Part shown: positions 26,152 to 34,700 of the stretch, piece by piece
Numbering within the stretch: the stretch's first letter is position 1
How the letters are laid out: every line of letters begins with the position of its first letter
Source: RGIG2134 sp964461115
Lineage (GTDB): Bacteria; Cyanobacteriota; Vampirovibrionia; Gastranaerophilales; Gastranaerophilaceae
Length of the DNA stretch: 64,000 nt
Direction of reading: 5' to 3'
NCBI GenBank assembly: GCA_964461115.1
Contig: CAYWSX010000005.1
Coordinates: 1 to 64,000 of the forward strand
The notes under the pieces: model-generated
Database searches by the model: none
What the model was told of the DNA's origin: nothing
What the model saw: the letters and a program-made list of their open reading frames with translations, nothing else
Made by a program: the position numbers and the translations under genes

Positions 26152-26925
26152 ATGAGTATTCAAATTGCAGATAAAACATTTTCATCAAGATTGATGGTAG
26201 GAACAGGCAAATTTGATGATTTTGAGGTCATGAAGCAGACACATGCGGCGTCGGGTGCGGAAATCGTTACTGTTGCTATCAGACGTGTGGACACAAACGC
26301 TCCGGGGCATGTTGGTTTGATGGATTTCATCGATACGAATAAATACTGGATTTTGCCTAACACGGCAGGCTGCGCTACTGTTGATGAAGCTGTGCGGGTC
26401 GCAAGATTATCCCGTGCAATGGGGATTAACAACTGGATTAAACTTGAAGTTATTCCTGACGCAAAATACTTGCTTCCTGATCCGATTGCAACGCTTGAAG
26501 CGGCAAAACAGCTTGTGGAAGAAGGTTTTGTAGTTCTTCCTTACATAAATGCTGACCCGATTTTGGCGAAGAGACTTGAAGAAGTCGGATGTTCGACTAT
26601 TATGCCTCTTGCAAGCCCTATAGGCACAGGTCAAGGTGTAAAAACACTTGAAAATATCAAAATTATTATTGAACAGGCGCAGGTTCCGGTCGTAGTAGAC
26701 GCGGGTATTGGTGTTCCGTCAGACGCTTCTTTAGTTATGGAGGCAGGCGCAGATTTCTGCTTAATCAACACCGCGATAGCTAAGGCACAAAACCCTGTGA
26801 AAATGGCAGAAGCTTTTAAGCTGGGCGTTCAAGCCGGGCGTGCGGCATACGAAGCAGGCAGAATCCCTATGAAGGCTTATGCCAGCGCTTCATCACCGTT
26901 AACAGGTATTGTGGGTAAAAGCTAG
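26152..26925 (+). CDS. thiG: thiazole synthase
   Basis: 257 residues, TIM barrel. Forms the thiazole phosphate moiety of thiamine from deoxyxylulose phosphate, ThiS thiocarboxylate and dehydroglycine. SRLMVGTGKF, GAEIVTVAIRR (Schiff-base region), LPNTAGC, KLEVIPDAKYLLPD, PLASPIGTGQG and VVDAGIG are diagnostic. It is 24 bp after acsC with AGAGGA upstream, so it belongs to the same transcript; no thiS, thiH or thiF is here. There is no TPP riboswitch in front of it. Confidence 0.95.
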   Translation: MSIQIADKTFSSRLMVGTGKFDDFEVMKQTHAASGAEIVTVAIRRVDTNAPGHVGLMDFIDTNKYWILPNTAGCATVDEAVRVARLSRAMGINNWIKLEVIPDAKYLLPDPIATLEAAKQLVEEGFVVLPYINADPILAKRLEEVGCSTIMPLASPIGTGQGVKTLENIKIIIEQAQVPVVVDAGIGVPSDASLVMEAGADFCLINTAIAKAQNPVKMAEAFKLGVQAGRAAYEAGRIPMKAYASASSPLTGIVGKS

Positions 26926-26942
26926 ACAAATATCAGCTTTAA

Positions 26943-26974
26943 AAAAGGGTATTATTCATTGAATGTACCCTTTT
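26943..26974. terminator. bidirectional Rho-independent terminator between thiG and the convergent gene
   Basis: Stem AAAAGGGTA / TACCCTTTT (26943-26951, 26966-26974) with a 14-nt loop. T-rich tails exist in both directions (TTTTTT on the minus strand). Confidence 0.8.
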
Positions 26975-27671
26975 ATGCTTTTTGAGATTTCTTTGTTCTT
27001 CTGGTTCTTTTTGGTTTAGCCTTTCCTGAGGCTGCGCTTTCGGCATTTTCTTCTGCGAATTGTTCCAAAAATTTTCCCCAGGTTATATCGCTGTGTCCAA
27101 AAATAGATGTTCCATATAGTTCATATTCCGCCTCGACCACAGTCATATTGTTTATGCGTTCTATTCTTTCCTCTATGGTTTCGGGTTTAGGCAGTTTTTT
27201 CTGTTCCGGTTGAGGAACGCATAATAGTTCATATTTTTTTGGCGACTCAGTGATTACTTTCTTTGCTTGTGTTTGTGTTTCCTGTTTTTTGATATATTTT
27301 CGGAAAGCTTTTGTCCAGCTATCGTTTCGGATGTCTACATTTTCTTTAATGCATAAATGGGTCATTATTGCATCAATAAAGCCTCTTTTTCCGATGTTCT
27401 GAAGATTTCCTCGGCGTCCAAACAGCGCCCAAGGCTTGGAATCCCCCGAGTTGCTTTTTACTTCAAGAAAAAATTGTGTGAATTTGCCCCTGCCTTTTCG
27501 CGAAAATATGAATGTGTCGCCGTTTACATAGGGCTGAAGATCTTTTTCTTGTACAAGTTTTTTTACAGCGCGAATGTTTTCCGCAATCATACGCTTTGCT
27601 TCAGGCGAATCGATTTTTCTTATCAAATTTTTTGGCGGGCACATAGCATATGCGCCGAATGATACTTCCAT
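26973..27671 (-). CDS. hypothetical protein with basic C-terminal tail
   Basis: 232 residues. No recognised family. The N-terminal 130 residues look globular (VNGDTFIFSRKGRGKFTQFFLEVKS, WALFGRRGNLQNIG); the middle is linker-like and Pro/Lys-rich; the tail KAKPKRTRRTKKSQKA is strongly basic, of the kind that binds nucleic acid or acidic polymers. The start codon is ATG; no good SD is seen. It is monocistronic between a terminator and coaX. Confidence 0.65.
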   Translation of the reverse strand: MEVSFGAYAMCPPKNLIRKIDSPEAKRMIAENIRAVKKLVQEKDLQPYVNGDTFIFSRKGRGKFTQFFLEVKSNSGDSKPWALFGRRGNLQNIGKRGFIDAIMTHLCIKENVDIRNDSWTKAFRKYIKKQETQTQAKKVITESPKKYELLCVPQPEQKKLPKPETIEERIERINNMTVVEAEYELYGTSIFGHSDITWGKFLEQFAEENAESAASGKAKPKRTRRTKKSQKA

Positions 27672-27703
27672 ACTTACTTAAAATCCAAACATGTGTAATT
27701 TTG

Positions 27704-28480
27704 TTACGTGTTGCTTTCTTCCCAAATAATTTTCAGCCCCTCAAGAGTGAGTTCGGGGTTTATTACGTCAAACGGACGCTTCAAATGTTCGCTAATGATA
27801 GGCGTATAACCTCCTGTCGCGATAATTGTAGCTTTTTCGCCAAGCTCTTTTTCGCAGGCTTCAATCATTCCTTCAATCATGCAGGCATGACCGTGTACAA
27901 TCCCCGAAAGCATTGCATCAATAGTATTTTTTCCGATTGCGTTTTTAGGCGCTTCGATTTTTACCTTCGGAAGACGAGAAGTAAACGCGCTCAATGCATC
28001 GGCTTGAATCTTTATTCCTGCCGTAATTATACCGCCTAAAAATTCTGCGTTTTTGCCATTGTTTTTTACAATGTCGAAAGTTGTCGCAGTTCCAAAGTCT
28101 ACAACTATAGCGGGAAGTTTGTAAAGTTTCGACGCGGCAAAAGCATTTACCAGTCTGTCAGGACCTGCTTCTTCAGGCATGTCTATGCCGATTTTCATCC
28201 CTAAATCAGTTTTGTGATTAACCACAAGGGTTTTGACATCCAGATATTTTTCAATTGCAAATTTTATCCGCTCGGTAAGCGGAATTACAACTGACGAAAT
28301 AGCAGCGCCTGCAAGTTTTCCGTGCAAGCCCGCATGTTTTAGGAAATTCAACAGCAAAACGCCGTACTCATCTTCCGAGCGTTTTTTGTCAGACGCCATA
28401 TGCCAGTTGGCAAGAAGCTTCCCGCCTTGGTATACTCCGACTGTGATTGTCGTATTTCCAATGTCTGCAACTAATATCAT
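27704..28480 (-). CDS. coaX: type III pantothenate kinase
   Basis: 258 residues, ASKHA fold. First step of CoA synthesis (pantothenate to 4'-phosphopantothenate). ILVADIGNTTITVGVY is the phosphate-1 motif with the catalytic Asp; AGPDRLVNA and VVDFGTATTFDIV are the phosphate-2 and pantothenate-binding motifs; ATGGYTPI follows in the C-terminal part. TAAAAT (28487-28492) lies 6 nt before the ATG and no SD is present, so the mRNA is probably leaderless. Confidence 0.95.
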   Translation of the reverse strand: MILVADIGNTTITVGVYQGGKLLANWHMASDKKRSEDEYGVLLLNFLKHAGLHGKLAGAAISSVVIPLTERIKFAIEKYLDVKTLVVNHKTDLGMKIGIDMPEEAGPDRLVNAFAASKLYKLPAIVVDFGTATTFDIVKNNGKNAEFLGGIITAGIKIQADALSAFTSRLPKVKIEAPKNAIGKNTIDAMLSGIVHGHACMIEGMIEACEKELGEKATIIATGGYTPIISEHLKRPFDVINPELTLEGLKIIWEESNT

Positions 28481-28486
28481 AGAATT

Positions 28487-28492
28487 ATTTTA
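28487..28492 (-). promoter_or_regulatory. -10 box of coaX, leaderless configuration
   Basis: TAAAAT (five of six matches) on the minus strand with exactly 6 nt to ATG 28480 and no SD in between. Confidence 0.5.
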
Positions 28493-28517
28493 CTACAAAA
28501 TAATTCTGTGAAGAGGT

Positions 28518-28703
28518 TTAAGTCTGTGAAGCTGTAGTTGTTATGGATCCGTTTAATAAATTGCCGAGTTGATTTGTATTAAAGCCGTTTGCCCAGCCTT
28601 GGACATCCTTAACCCCATTGTGTGCCTTTTCTTTTAACTTTTCAAGATATGGATTTTCTTTTTGCTTTGCGCCATCTAAACCGATTGCTGATACATCCGT
28701 CAT
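28518..28703 (-). CDS. small hypothetical protein (61 aa)
   Basis: Starts MTDVSAIGLDGAKQKENPY and has a predicted helix LEKLKEKAHNGVKDVQG. The frame continues upstream, but ATG 28703 has a near-perfect AGGAGG 8 nt before it, the best SD in the region, so this start is firm. It lies between coaX and nadK. Function unknown; no membrane segment. Confidence 0.7.
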   Translation of the reverse strand: MTDVSAIGLDGAKQKENPYLEKLKEKAHNGVKDVQGWANGFNTNQLGNLLNGSITTTASQT

Positions 28704-28803
28704 TCTCTTTCCTCCTATAATTCTCTTCCCGTAAAAATTAATCCTATACTCATGTAAAAACATTTCGTTTGTAAAAATTGCACATTTTTAGGGCGTTTTA
28801 TAA

Positions 28804-28809
28804 TATAAT
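28804..28809 (+). promoter_or_regulatory. -10 box of nadK, leaderless configuration
   Basis: Perfect TATAAT, 7 nt before ATG 28817. No SD lies between the predicted start point and the ATG. Confidence 0.5.
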
Positions 28810-28816
28810 GTTAATT

Positions 28817-29635
28817 ATGAACGGACTTAAAAAAATAGGGATAGTCTATAAGCAAGGTGTGACAAATGTTTCGGATGTTTGCGCGCAGATAGAAAAATTT
28901 CTTCAAAGTAAAGAAATTTTAACATCTGTTACCGAAATAGAATCGCCTGCTGCTGATATCGATCTCGCAATTATTGTCGGGGGGGACGGTACAATTTTGC
29001 GCGCAGCAAGGTTTTACACGCCTTTAGATGTTCCGATTTTTGGTATAAATTTAGGACGTTTGGGTTTTTTGGCACAGGCAAAAATTAATGAAATTGACGA
29101 AAGCCTTCAAAAAATTCTCAACGGCGAGTTTAAAATCGATGAAAGGCTTATGCTGTCATTGAATGCGAGTGAAGCAATTGCGCTTAACGATATTGTGATA
29201 AAAAGTTTCAATCCTTCCAAAACTGTTGAAATGTTGGTTTATTTGAACGGAAATTTAGTATCAAATTATCTTGCAGACGGGCTGATTGTCTCAACGCCTA
29301 CAGGTTCTACGGCTTATACGCTTTCTGCGGGAGGGCCTGTTTTGGAGCCGTCATTGGATGCAATTGTTTTGGTTCCGATTTGCGCGCACACGCTCACGGC
29401 TCGTCCGCTGGTTATTCCGGCTAATGAAAAAATTGAAGTGAGAAGTAAGCATGGCGAGCTTTTCAGCGTTTTTATCGACGGTCAGACTGATATTACTGAC
29501 ATTGATGAAAAAAAGAGTATAATAGTTACCAGAGCTGCAAAAAAAGCTAAAATCGTTCTTATAAATAAGGAAAATAACGGTTTTTACAGTGTTTTGAGAG
29601 AAAAACTCAACTGGGGTACCGACCCGAGGGCGTAG
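28817..29635 (+). CDS. nadK: NAD kinase
   Basis: 272 residues. Makes NADP from NAD. IVGGDGTILRAAR is the GGDGT motif, GINLGRLGFLA and STPTGSTAYTLSAGGP are the second and third conserved blocks, and HTLTARPLVIP the fourth. ATG 28817 (MNGLKKIGIVY) suits the family; ATG 28808 overlaps the -10 box. nadK and recN are adjacent in many bacteria, as here. Confidence 0.96.
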   Translation: MNGLKKIGIVYKQGVTNVSDVCAQIEKFLQSKEILTSVTEIESPAADIDLAIIVGGDGTILRAARFYTPLDVPIFGINLGRLGFLAQAKINEIDESLQKILNGEFKIDERLMLSLNASEAIALNDIVIKSFNPSKTVEMLVYLNGNLVSNYLADGLIVSTPTGSTAYTLSAGGPVLEPSLDAIVLVPICAHTLTARPLVIPANEKIEVRSKHGELFSVFIDGQTDITDIDEKKSIIVTRAAKKAKIVLINKENNGFYSVLREKLNWGTDPRA

Positions 29636-29636
29636 G

Positions 29637-31295
29637 ATGTTAAAATCACTTTTTGTAAAAGATTTTATATTGATTGATGAGTTGAAACTGGATTTTGATA
29701 GGGGTTTTAACGTCATTACGGGTGAAACGGGTGCCGGTAAAAGTATCATGATTAACGCGATTGATATTATTTTTGGTGCTAAAGCAAAAAAAGAAATCAT
29801 AAAAACCGGCTGTGAAAAAGCTTTCATAGAATTGGTAATTTCGGACTCCCATCACGCCGTAAAAGATATTTTTGACGAAAATGAGATTGAATACGACCCG
29901 ACTGAGATAATGATTTCAAAAGAAGTGACGGAAAATGCTTCCCGTTCGCGTGTTAATGGGGTTCTTGTCACGCAGGATTTTGTAAAAGCTATTCGTGAAA
30001 AATTAATTGATATTCATTCCCAGCACCAGACCTATACATATATTCAGCCGAAATATCATATTTCACTTTTGGACAACTTTGCGTCATCGGCAGACAATAT
30101 GCATTCTACGGTGCTTTCAGAGTATAAAAATACTTACAAAACTTATATTGAAACAACAAAACTCTATGAGCAGGCAAAAACGGCATGTGCTCAAACGCAG
30201 GACAAGATTGAGTTTTTGAAGTTTCAAGTCAAAGAAATTGAAGACGGTGCGATTGAAAACCTAAATGAAGATGAATTGCTTGAAAAAGAGCTGGATGTTC
30301 TTTCAAATGCTCAAATGCTTAAGGATATTACGTATTCAGCTTACTGGCAGTTATACGGTAATGATGGCAATATTGTTGACGCTCTTAATGATATAAAATT
30401 CAATTTGGCAAAAGCTTTGAACTATGACGAAAGTCTGAATGACACGCAAGCCCAGCTTGTAGACGCATTGGAGACGGTAAAAGATGTTTCGGCGCGTCTT
30501 AGAGACTATTCTGAAACTGTTGAGCCGAACGAACAAAGAATGGACGAAATTAGTGACCGTATAGGCGTTTTAGACTCTTTAAAACGCAAGTATGGTCGTA
30601 CACTTGAGGAAGTTCAAAATACATTAAATAAATTATCCGAAGAACTTAACGCAATTGAATTTTCAGCAGACAGAGTTGTTGAATTGGAGCAGGAATTAAA
30701 AATTCTGAAAGAAAAGCTTGAAAATTTTGCTCAAAAATTGTCTGACTCCAGAAAAGCTAATGCGCAGGTTTTATCCAAGGCAATTACGGCTGAATTGGAG
30801 AAACTGGAACTGCCTAAGTCGCGGTTTCAGATTGCTGTTGAGACATGCCAATTGAACAATTTCGGCACTGATAATGTAGAGTTTTTAATCAGCACAAATA
30901 TTTCGGAAGACTTAAAACCTTTAATAAAAGTTGCTTCCGGCGGAGAGATTTCGCGTGTAATGCTTGCGATTAAGTCGATTTTTGCAAATTCGGATGAAGT
31001 TGATACTGTGATTTTTGATGAAATTGATACAGGGATTTCGGGGAAAGCGTCGCAGGCAGTTGCGGATGAGCTCTTGGCTCTTTCTCAATCACATCAGGTT
31101 GTTGCTATTACCCACCAGCCGATAATTGCGGCAAAAGGTACAAAACATTTCTACGTTGCAAAAAGCCAGAAAGACGTTACAAAAGTAATGGTTCACGACC
31201 TCAATGCAGAGAATAAGCTCAAGGCAATAGCAATTCTTGCCAGCGGCGATGTTACAGAAGAGAGTTTGAACCTTGCAAAACAGCTTATAGGGTAG
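29637..31295 (+). CDS. recN: DNA repair protein RecN
   Basis: 552 residues, SMC-like ATPase of double-strand break repair. Walker A is ITGETGAGKSIMINA (about 25-39); a central coiled coil runs about 160-375; the signature is ASGGEISRVMLAIK; and Walker B is TVIFDEIDTGISG with ITHQPIIAAKG. One base separates it from nadK, with GAGGG as SD inside the nadK end, so it is coupled. Confidence 0.96.
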   Translation: MLKSLFVKDFILIDELKLDFDRGFNVITGETGAGKSIMINAIDIIFGAKAKKEIIKTGCEKAFIELVISDSHHAVKDIFDENEIEYDPTEIMISKEVTENASRSRVNGVLVTQDFVKAIREKLIDIHSQHQTYTYIQPKYHISLLDNFASSADNMHSTVLSEYKNTYKTYIETTKLYEQAKTACAQTQDKIEFLKFQVKEIEDGAIENLNEDELLEKELDVLSNAQMLKDITYSAYWQLYGNDGNIVDALNDIKFNLAKALNYDESLNDTQAQLVDALETVKDVSARLRDYSETVEPNEQRMDEISDRIGVLDSLKRKYGRTLEEVQNTLNKLSEELNAIEFSADRVVELEQELKILKEKLENFAQKLSDSRKANAQVLSKAITAELEKLELPKSRFQIAVETCQLNNFGTDNVEFLISTNISEDLKPLIKVASGGEISRVMLAIKSIFANSDEVDTVIFDEIDTGISGKASQAVADELLALSQSHQVVAITHQPIIAAKGTKHFYVAKSQKDVTKVMVHDLNAENKLKAIAILASGDVTEESLNLAKQLIG

Positions 31296-31316
31296 TTATA
31301 CTGTATGCCGGCGGGA

Positions 31317-31868
31317 TTAAACCCCGGCTTGAACTTTATTAGACATATATGGGTGTCTGTTTTGTGTGTAAAGAAGGAAGTCGCACATTTCACGCACTGC
31401 ACCTCTTCCGCCGTTTTTGGCACAAATAACGGTAACCACTTCTTGCACTTCCTCGACAGCGTCAGCAGGGCAGCAGGACAGCCCTACTCGCTCCATAACG
31501 CAGATATCGGGAAGGTCGTCGCCAATGTATGCAATTTCTTCATAAGATACGTTATACTCTTTGCAAAGTTCGTCTAAGGCTGCTAATTTGTTTTTTGCGC
31601 CTTCGAAAAGTTTTGTAATCCCGAGCATTTCACGGCGGCAGCGGACAGTTCCGTTATTTCTTGCCGTGATGATTGCGGTTGTAAACCCTGCACGGTTCAG
31701 CATAACAATGCCTTGTCCGTCATGGGAATGGAAAGTTTTATATTCGACGCCGTTTTCATCAAAGGTAAGGCTTCCGTCAGTCATTACGCCGTCAACGTCG
31801 AATGCAACGAGTTTGATTTTGTTTGCTTTCGCTTTCAAATCGATATTTGCAGATTTAAATCCGTTCAT
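31317..31868 (-). CDS. kdsC: 3-deoxy-D-manno-octulosonate 8-phosphate phosphatase
   Basis: 183 residues, HAD superfamily without a cap. Releases Kdo from Kdo-8-phosphate for LPS inner core. VAFDVDGVMTDG has the nucleophile and acid Asp; IITARNN is motif II; IGDDLPD is motif IV. Its start overlaps the kdsD stop by one base, so it is coupled to kdsD. Good evidence for an LPS-type outer membrane. Confidence 0.95.
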   Translation of the reverse strand: MNGFKSANIDLKAKANKIKLVAFDVDGVMTDGSLTFDENGVEYKTFHSHDGQGIVMLNRAGFTTAIITARNNGTVRCRREMLGITKLFEGAKNKLAALDELCKEYNVSYEEIAYIGDDLPDICVMERVGLSCCPADAVEEVQEVVTVICAKNGGRGAVREMCDFLLYTQNRHPYMSNKVQAGV

Positions 31869-32854
31869 TATGCTACTCCCGCTTTCAATAAGTCGTGAAT
31901 GTGCAGCAAGCCTATCGGACGGATGTGTTCGTCAGTTACAACCAGAGATGTAATGGCGAATTTTTCCATAATTGCAAGCCCTTTTGCTGCTAAATCGTTG
32001 CCTGCAAGTGTTTTTGGATTAACAGTCATAATATCTTTCACCGCTAAATTTTCAACGCTTGAATGTTTCATCAGAGTTCTTCTGATGTCTCCGTCTGTCA
32101 GTATTCCTTTCATGCACCCGTTTTTGTCGATTGTAATTGCGCAGCCGAGTTTTTTATCGGAAATAATTTTGACAGCGTCTTTGAATGCTGTATTTTCATC
32201 AACAATCGGAAGTCTTTCGTCTTTTATCATAAGGTCTTCAACTTTGTACAAAATGCCTTTTCCGAGTGCTCCTGACGGGTGGAAAAGAAGGAAATCTTCT
32301 TCCGTAAATCCGCGTTTTTGCAGCAAGCAGATTGCAACAGCGTCTCCCATTGCCAGGGTTGCGGTGGTGCTTGTTGTAGGTGCCTTGCCGAGCGGGCAAG
32401 CTTCGCGCTCAATACTTATATCCAGCGTCACGTCGGCTTTTTGTGAAAGAGTTGAGTTTAATTTTCCTGTCATCGCAATCATCGGAACTTCAAAACGTTT
32501 GATTAGCGGTAAAAGGTTTAGCAACTCTGCTGTTTCACCGCTGTTAGAGATTGCTACAACAACATCGTCTCGTGTGATTATACCGCTGTCGCCGTGGGTG
32601 CTTTCTGCGGGGTGTAAAAAGTAAGATGGTGTACCTGTCGAGGTAAGAGTAGCGGCAATTTTACGCCCTATGTGTCCTGATTTGCCCATACCTGTGATGA
32701 TTACACGACCTTTGCAGGCATAAAGAATGTTTATCGCTGTTTCAAAGTCTTTGCCCACACGTTCTTTTAGCTTCAAAACGGCATTCGCTTCAATGTCTAA
32801 AACTTCTTGTGCAATCTGTTCAATTGTTTTTAATTTGTTCAAAACCATTGGCAT
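31868..32854 (-). CDS. kdsD: arabinose-5-phosphate isomerase
   Basis: 328 residues. Converts ribulose-5-P to arabinose-5-P, the Kdo precursor. The SIS domain (about 30-190) has GMGKSGHIGRKIAATLTSTG and HGDSGIIT; two CBS domains follow (about 205-328). Length and order are typical. AAGGGA stands 6 nt before ATG 32854, with TATAAT at 32883-32888. It heads the kdsD-kdsC operon; kdsA and kdsB lie outside. Confidence 0.95.
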   Translation of the reverse strand: MPMVLNKLKTIEQIAQEVLDIEANAVLKLKERVGKDFETAINILYACKGRVIITGMGKSGHIGRKIAATLTSTGTPSYFLHPAESTHGDSGIITRDDVVVAISNSGETAELLNLLPLIKRFEVPMIAMTGKLNSTLSQKADVTLDISIEREACPLGKAPTTSTTATLAMGDAVAICLLQKRGFTEEDFLLFHPSGALGKGILYKVEDLMIKDERLPIVDENTAFKDAVKIISDKKLGCAITIDKNGCMKGILTDGDIRRTLMKHSSVENLAVKDIMTVNPKTLAGNDLAAKGLAIMEKFAITSLVVTDEHIRPIGLLHIHDLLKAGVA

Positions 32855-32986
32855 AAAATTTCCCTTAACTGTAATAATTTATATTATACGACAATATCCT
32901 CCTTTTGATGTAGTTTCGTTTCAAAACTTCAACTTTTTTAAAAATCGCTCGATAACAATACTGTAAACAAGAGTATCCCCAACAGT

Positions 32987-33352
32987 ATGAGAAAAAACAT
33001 AATGAATTATCTCGACATCCAGAATAATTTCTTAACGGTAGCACCATATAGGAGCGATGTGTCGGAAATTATCGACGGACTCAATGAATATATCCTCGCT
33101 CACGAATGCGAGCGGATGAATGTTGACATCAGCGTGCTCACAATGCTTGACGCAATACGTGTCAGCGCAGTTTGTTCGACATATCACTTTGCTAAATATC
33201 CTTTCGGTTCTATCGAGTGGATTGTCCGTGATTTGGAAACGAGAAATACTCTTCGGACTTATATGCTCAAGACGGTTCATGTGTCTGTGAAAAAACCGAT
33301 TATAAAAAATCTTTATACCCCAACAATAAGCAATGTAGTTTCTTTAAGGTAA
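32987..33352 (+). CDS. hypothetical protein (121 aa)
   Basis: A compact alpha/beta-looking protein with no known motif: helix DVSEIIDGLNEYILAHECERM, strand VDISVLTML, and helix DAIRVSAVCSTYHFAK. The STAS-like strand/helix alternation is only suggestive. Start uncertain: ATG 32987, or ATG 33002 with GAGAAA upstream. It is followed 4 nt later by the SDR gene, so the two are probably cotranscribed. Confidence 0.6.
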   Translation: MRKNIMNYLDIQNNFLTVAPYRSDVSEIIDGLNEYILAHECERMNVDISVLTMLDAIRVSAVCSTYHFAKYPFGSIEWIVRDLETRNTLRTYMLKTVHVSVKKPIIKNLYTPTISNVVSLR

Positions 33353-33356
33353 AATT

Positions 33357-34196
33357 ATGCCTTTAGAAACAAAAAATATTTTAATTACGGGCGCTTCATC
33401 AGGTATCGGTAAAAGTACCGCGGAATTTCTTGCTCAAAAAGGCTTTAAAGTTTTTGCGGGGGTGAGAAAAGAAGATGATTTCAAGGAGCTTAATGCCATT
33501 CACACAAATATAATTCCAATATATTTGGATGTCTTAAATTCCGAATCAGTTTTGGCGGCATTTGAAACTTTGACGGCTCAAAATGTAAAGCTTTTTGCAC
33601 TTATAAACAATGCCGGAGCGGTTGTTGCACAGCCTGTGGAGTGTATTGATTTAGATGATTTAAAATACCAGTTTGACATCAATACTATTGCCCCTGTCCG
33701 CTTGGCACAGACGTTTTTACCTTTATTAGAAGAAGGAAAAATTATAAACATAAGTTCTATGGCGTCAACAGGTATTTTTCCGTTTATTGCTCCATATTGT
33801 GCCTCAAAACGCGCGTTGGACATACTTTTTAATTCTATGAGTTTGGAGTTTAAAAATAAAAATGTAAAAATTATTTCTTTGAAGCCGGGCTCGATTAAAA
33901 CCCCGATTTGGAATAAATCTATAAAAAACAATGAAAAATCTATGGATAAACTACCGTTAGAGTTCAAAAATAAATATCAAAAAGAATTAGAATTCCTTGC
34001 TCTAAATGCTGAAAAAAATAATTACAAAGCACTGGCAGTCGAAGTTGTGAGTCGAAAAATTTATCAAATTTTAATTAAAAAAAATCCAAAAAGCAGTTAC
34101 TGCGTAGGGTTTGATTCCCATTTTGCATGTGCCTTTTCAAAACTTTCCCAAGAATTAATAAACTTTTTTGTGAAGCTCAAGCTGCGAAAAATTTAG
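33357..34196 (+). CDS. short-chain dehydrogenase/reductase
   Basis: 279 residues, classical SDR. TGASSGIGKS is the NAD(P) glycine motif, NNAGAVV the structural motif, and SSMAS...YCASKRA the catalytic Ser-Tyr-Lys set. R/K residues after strand 2 (FAGVRKEDD) suggest NADPH preference. C-terminal helices are membrane-friendly but not a clear TM. Substrate unknown. AAGG precedes ATG 33357. Confidence 0.88.
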   Translation: MPLETKNILITGASSGIGKSTAEFLAQKGFKVFAGVRKEDDFKELNAIHTNIIPIYLDVLNSESVLAAFETLTAQNVKLFALINNAGAVVAQPVECIDLDDLKYQFDINTIAPVRLAQTFLPLLEEGKIINISSMASTGIFPFIAPYCASKRALDILFNSMSLEFKNKNVKIISLKPGSIKTPIWNKSIKNNEKSMDKLPLEFKNKYQKELEFLALNAEKNNYKALAVEVVSRKIYQILIKKNPKSSYCVGFDSHFACAFSKLSQELINFFVKLKLRKI

Positions 34197-34403
34197 AATT
34201 TTGGACAAAATAAATGCGGCTAGGAAAGCCGCATAAGTCAAGAAAGGAATGGTTAGACTATTAACTTTTCTGATTATTACACAAATCTTTGTAGTAGTGC
34301 AAATTTATGAACATTTCTTAACGTTTTGTTTAAAATCTTAATATTATTGGTTTTCAGTGGGTACTCGCTAATAAATTAAACTTAGTTTTAACCATTTATA
34401 TAG
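34197..34403. other. intergenic region upstream of the 6S RNA promoter
   Basis: Contains a perfect 7-bp hairpin ATGCGGC/GCCGCAT (34214-34220, 34228-34234) without a T-run and one exact copy of ACATTTCTTAA (34311-34321). A 30-codon hydrophobic reading frame (34249-34341, MVRLLTFLIITQIF...) starts directly against AGAAAGGA, too close for a normal SD, so it is not called as a gene. Confidence 0.5.
34311..34321 (+). repeat. recurrent intergenic 11-mer, copy 1
   Basis: Exact ACATTTCTTAA, about 120 bp upstream of the 6S RNA start. Other exact copies are at 38466-38476, 48557-48567 (both complement) and 55931-55941. Confidence 0.55.
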
Positions 34404-34432
34404 TAGACAAACTTTTAAATATGTGCCAAAAT
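34404..34432 (+). promoter_or_regulatory. promoter of the 6S RNA candidate
   Basis: -35 TAGACA (34404-34409), 17-bp spacer, then CAAAAT (34427-34432) preceded by TGC, an extended -10. The predicted start near 34439 coincides with the first base of the closing stem of the RNA. Confidence 0.55.
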
Positions 34433-34439
34433 ACTATTG

Positions 34440-34616
34440 CCTTATGCAGGGCACTATTTTGTTCCTTCAATTTACTAAATAGGGAGCTTAGTTACAATTA
34501 GTATCGAAGTAGACCTGCCCGTCCTCGGATGCGCAGCAGGAAACGGGATTATACTAAGTCGGGCGCCCACCTGCGAGAAACGCAGGTAACAAAATCGTAC
34601 TTGCATAGGGTTTTTT
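34440..34616 (+). ncRNA. ssrS: 6S RNA candidate
   Basis: About 175 nt that fold as a long rod with a central bubble, the 6S shape. The closing stem pairs CCTTATGCA (34440-34448) with TGCATAGGG (34602-34610); TTTTGTT (34457-34463) pairs with AACAAAA (34588-34594). The apical arm uses CTTAGT with ACTAAG and CCCGT with ACGGG. The 3' strand of the bubble carries the hairpin ACCTGCG-AGAAA-CGCAGGT (34569-34587) after GGGCGCCC, as in many 6S RNAs. A six-T run (34611-34616) ends it. 6S RNA mimics an open promoter and sequesters RNA polymerase. Identification rests on architecture, not on a model search. Confidence 0.78.
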
Positions 34617-34700
34617 CTGTATTACTTGGTTTTCGCAATTATTTTTAAATTTTTGCCTTTATTATATATATCGATTAAAATAGGGCAAGAGGGGTAATAA

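Noticed and set aside
31307..31328. GC-rich hairpin between recN and kdsC as terminator
   Set aside because: No T-run on either strand and it overlaps the kdsC coding end.
34249..34341. 30-aa hydrophobic peptide upstream of 6S RNA
   Set aside because: AGAAAGGA abuts the ATG, too close to act as SD; kept only as a note in the region description.
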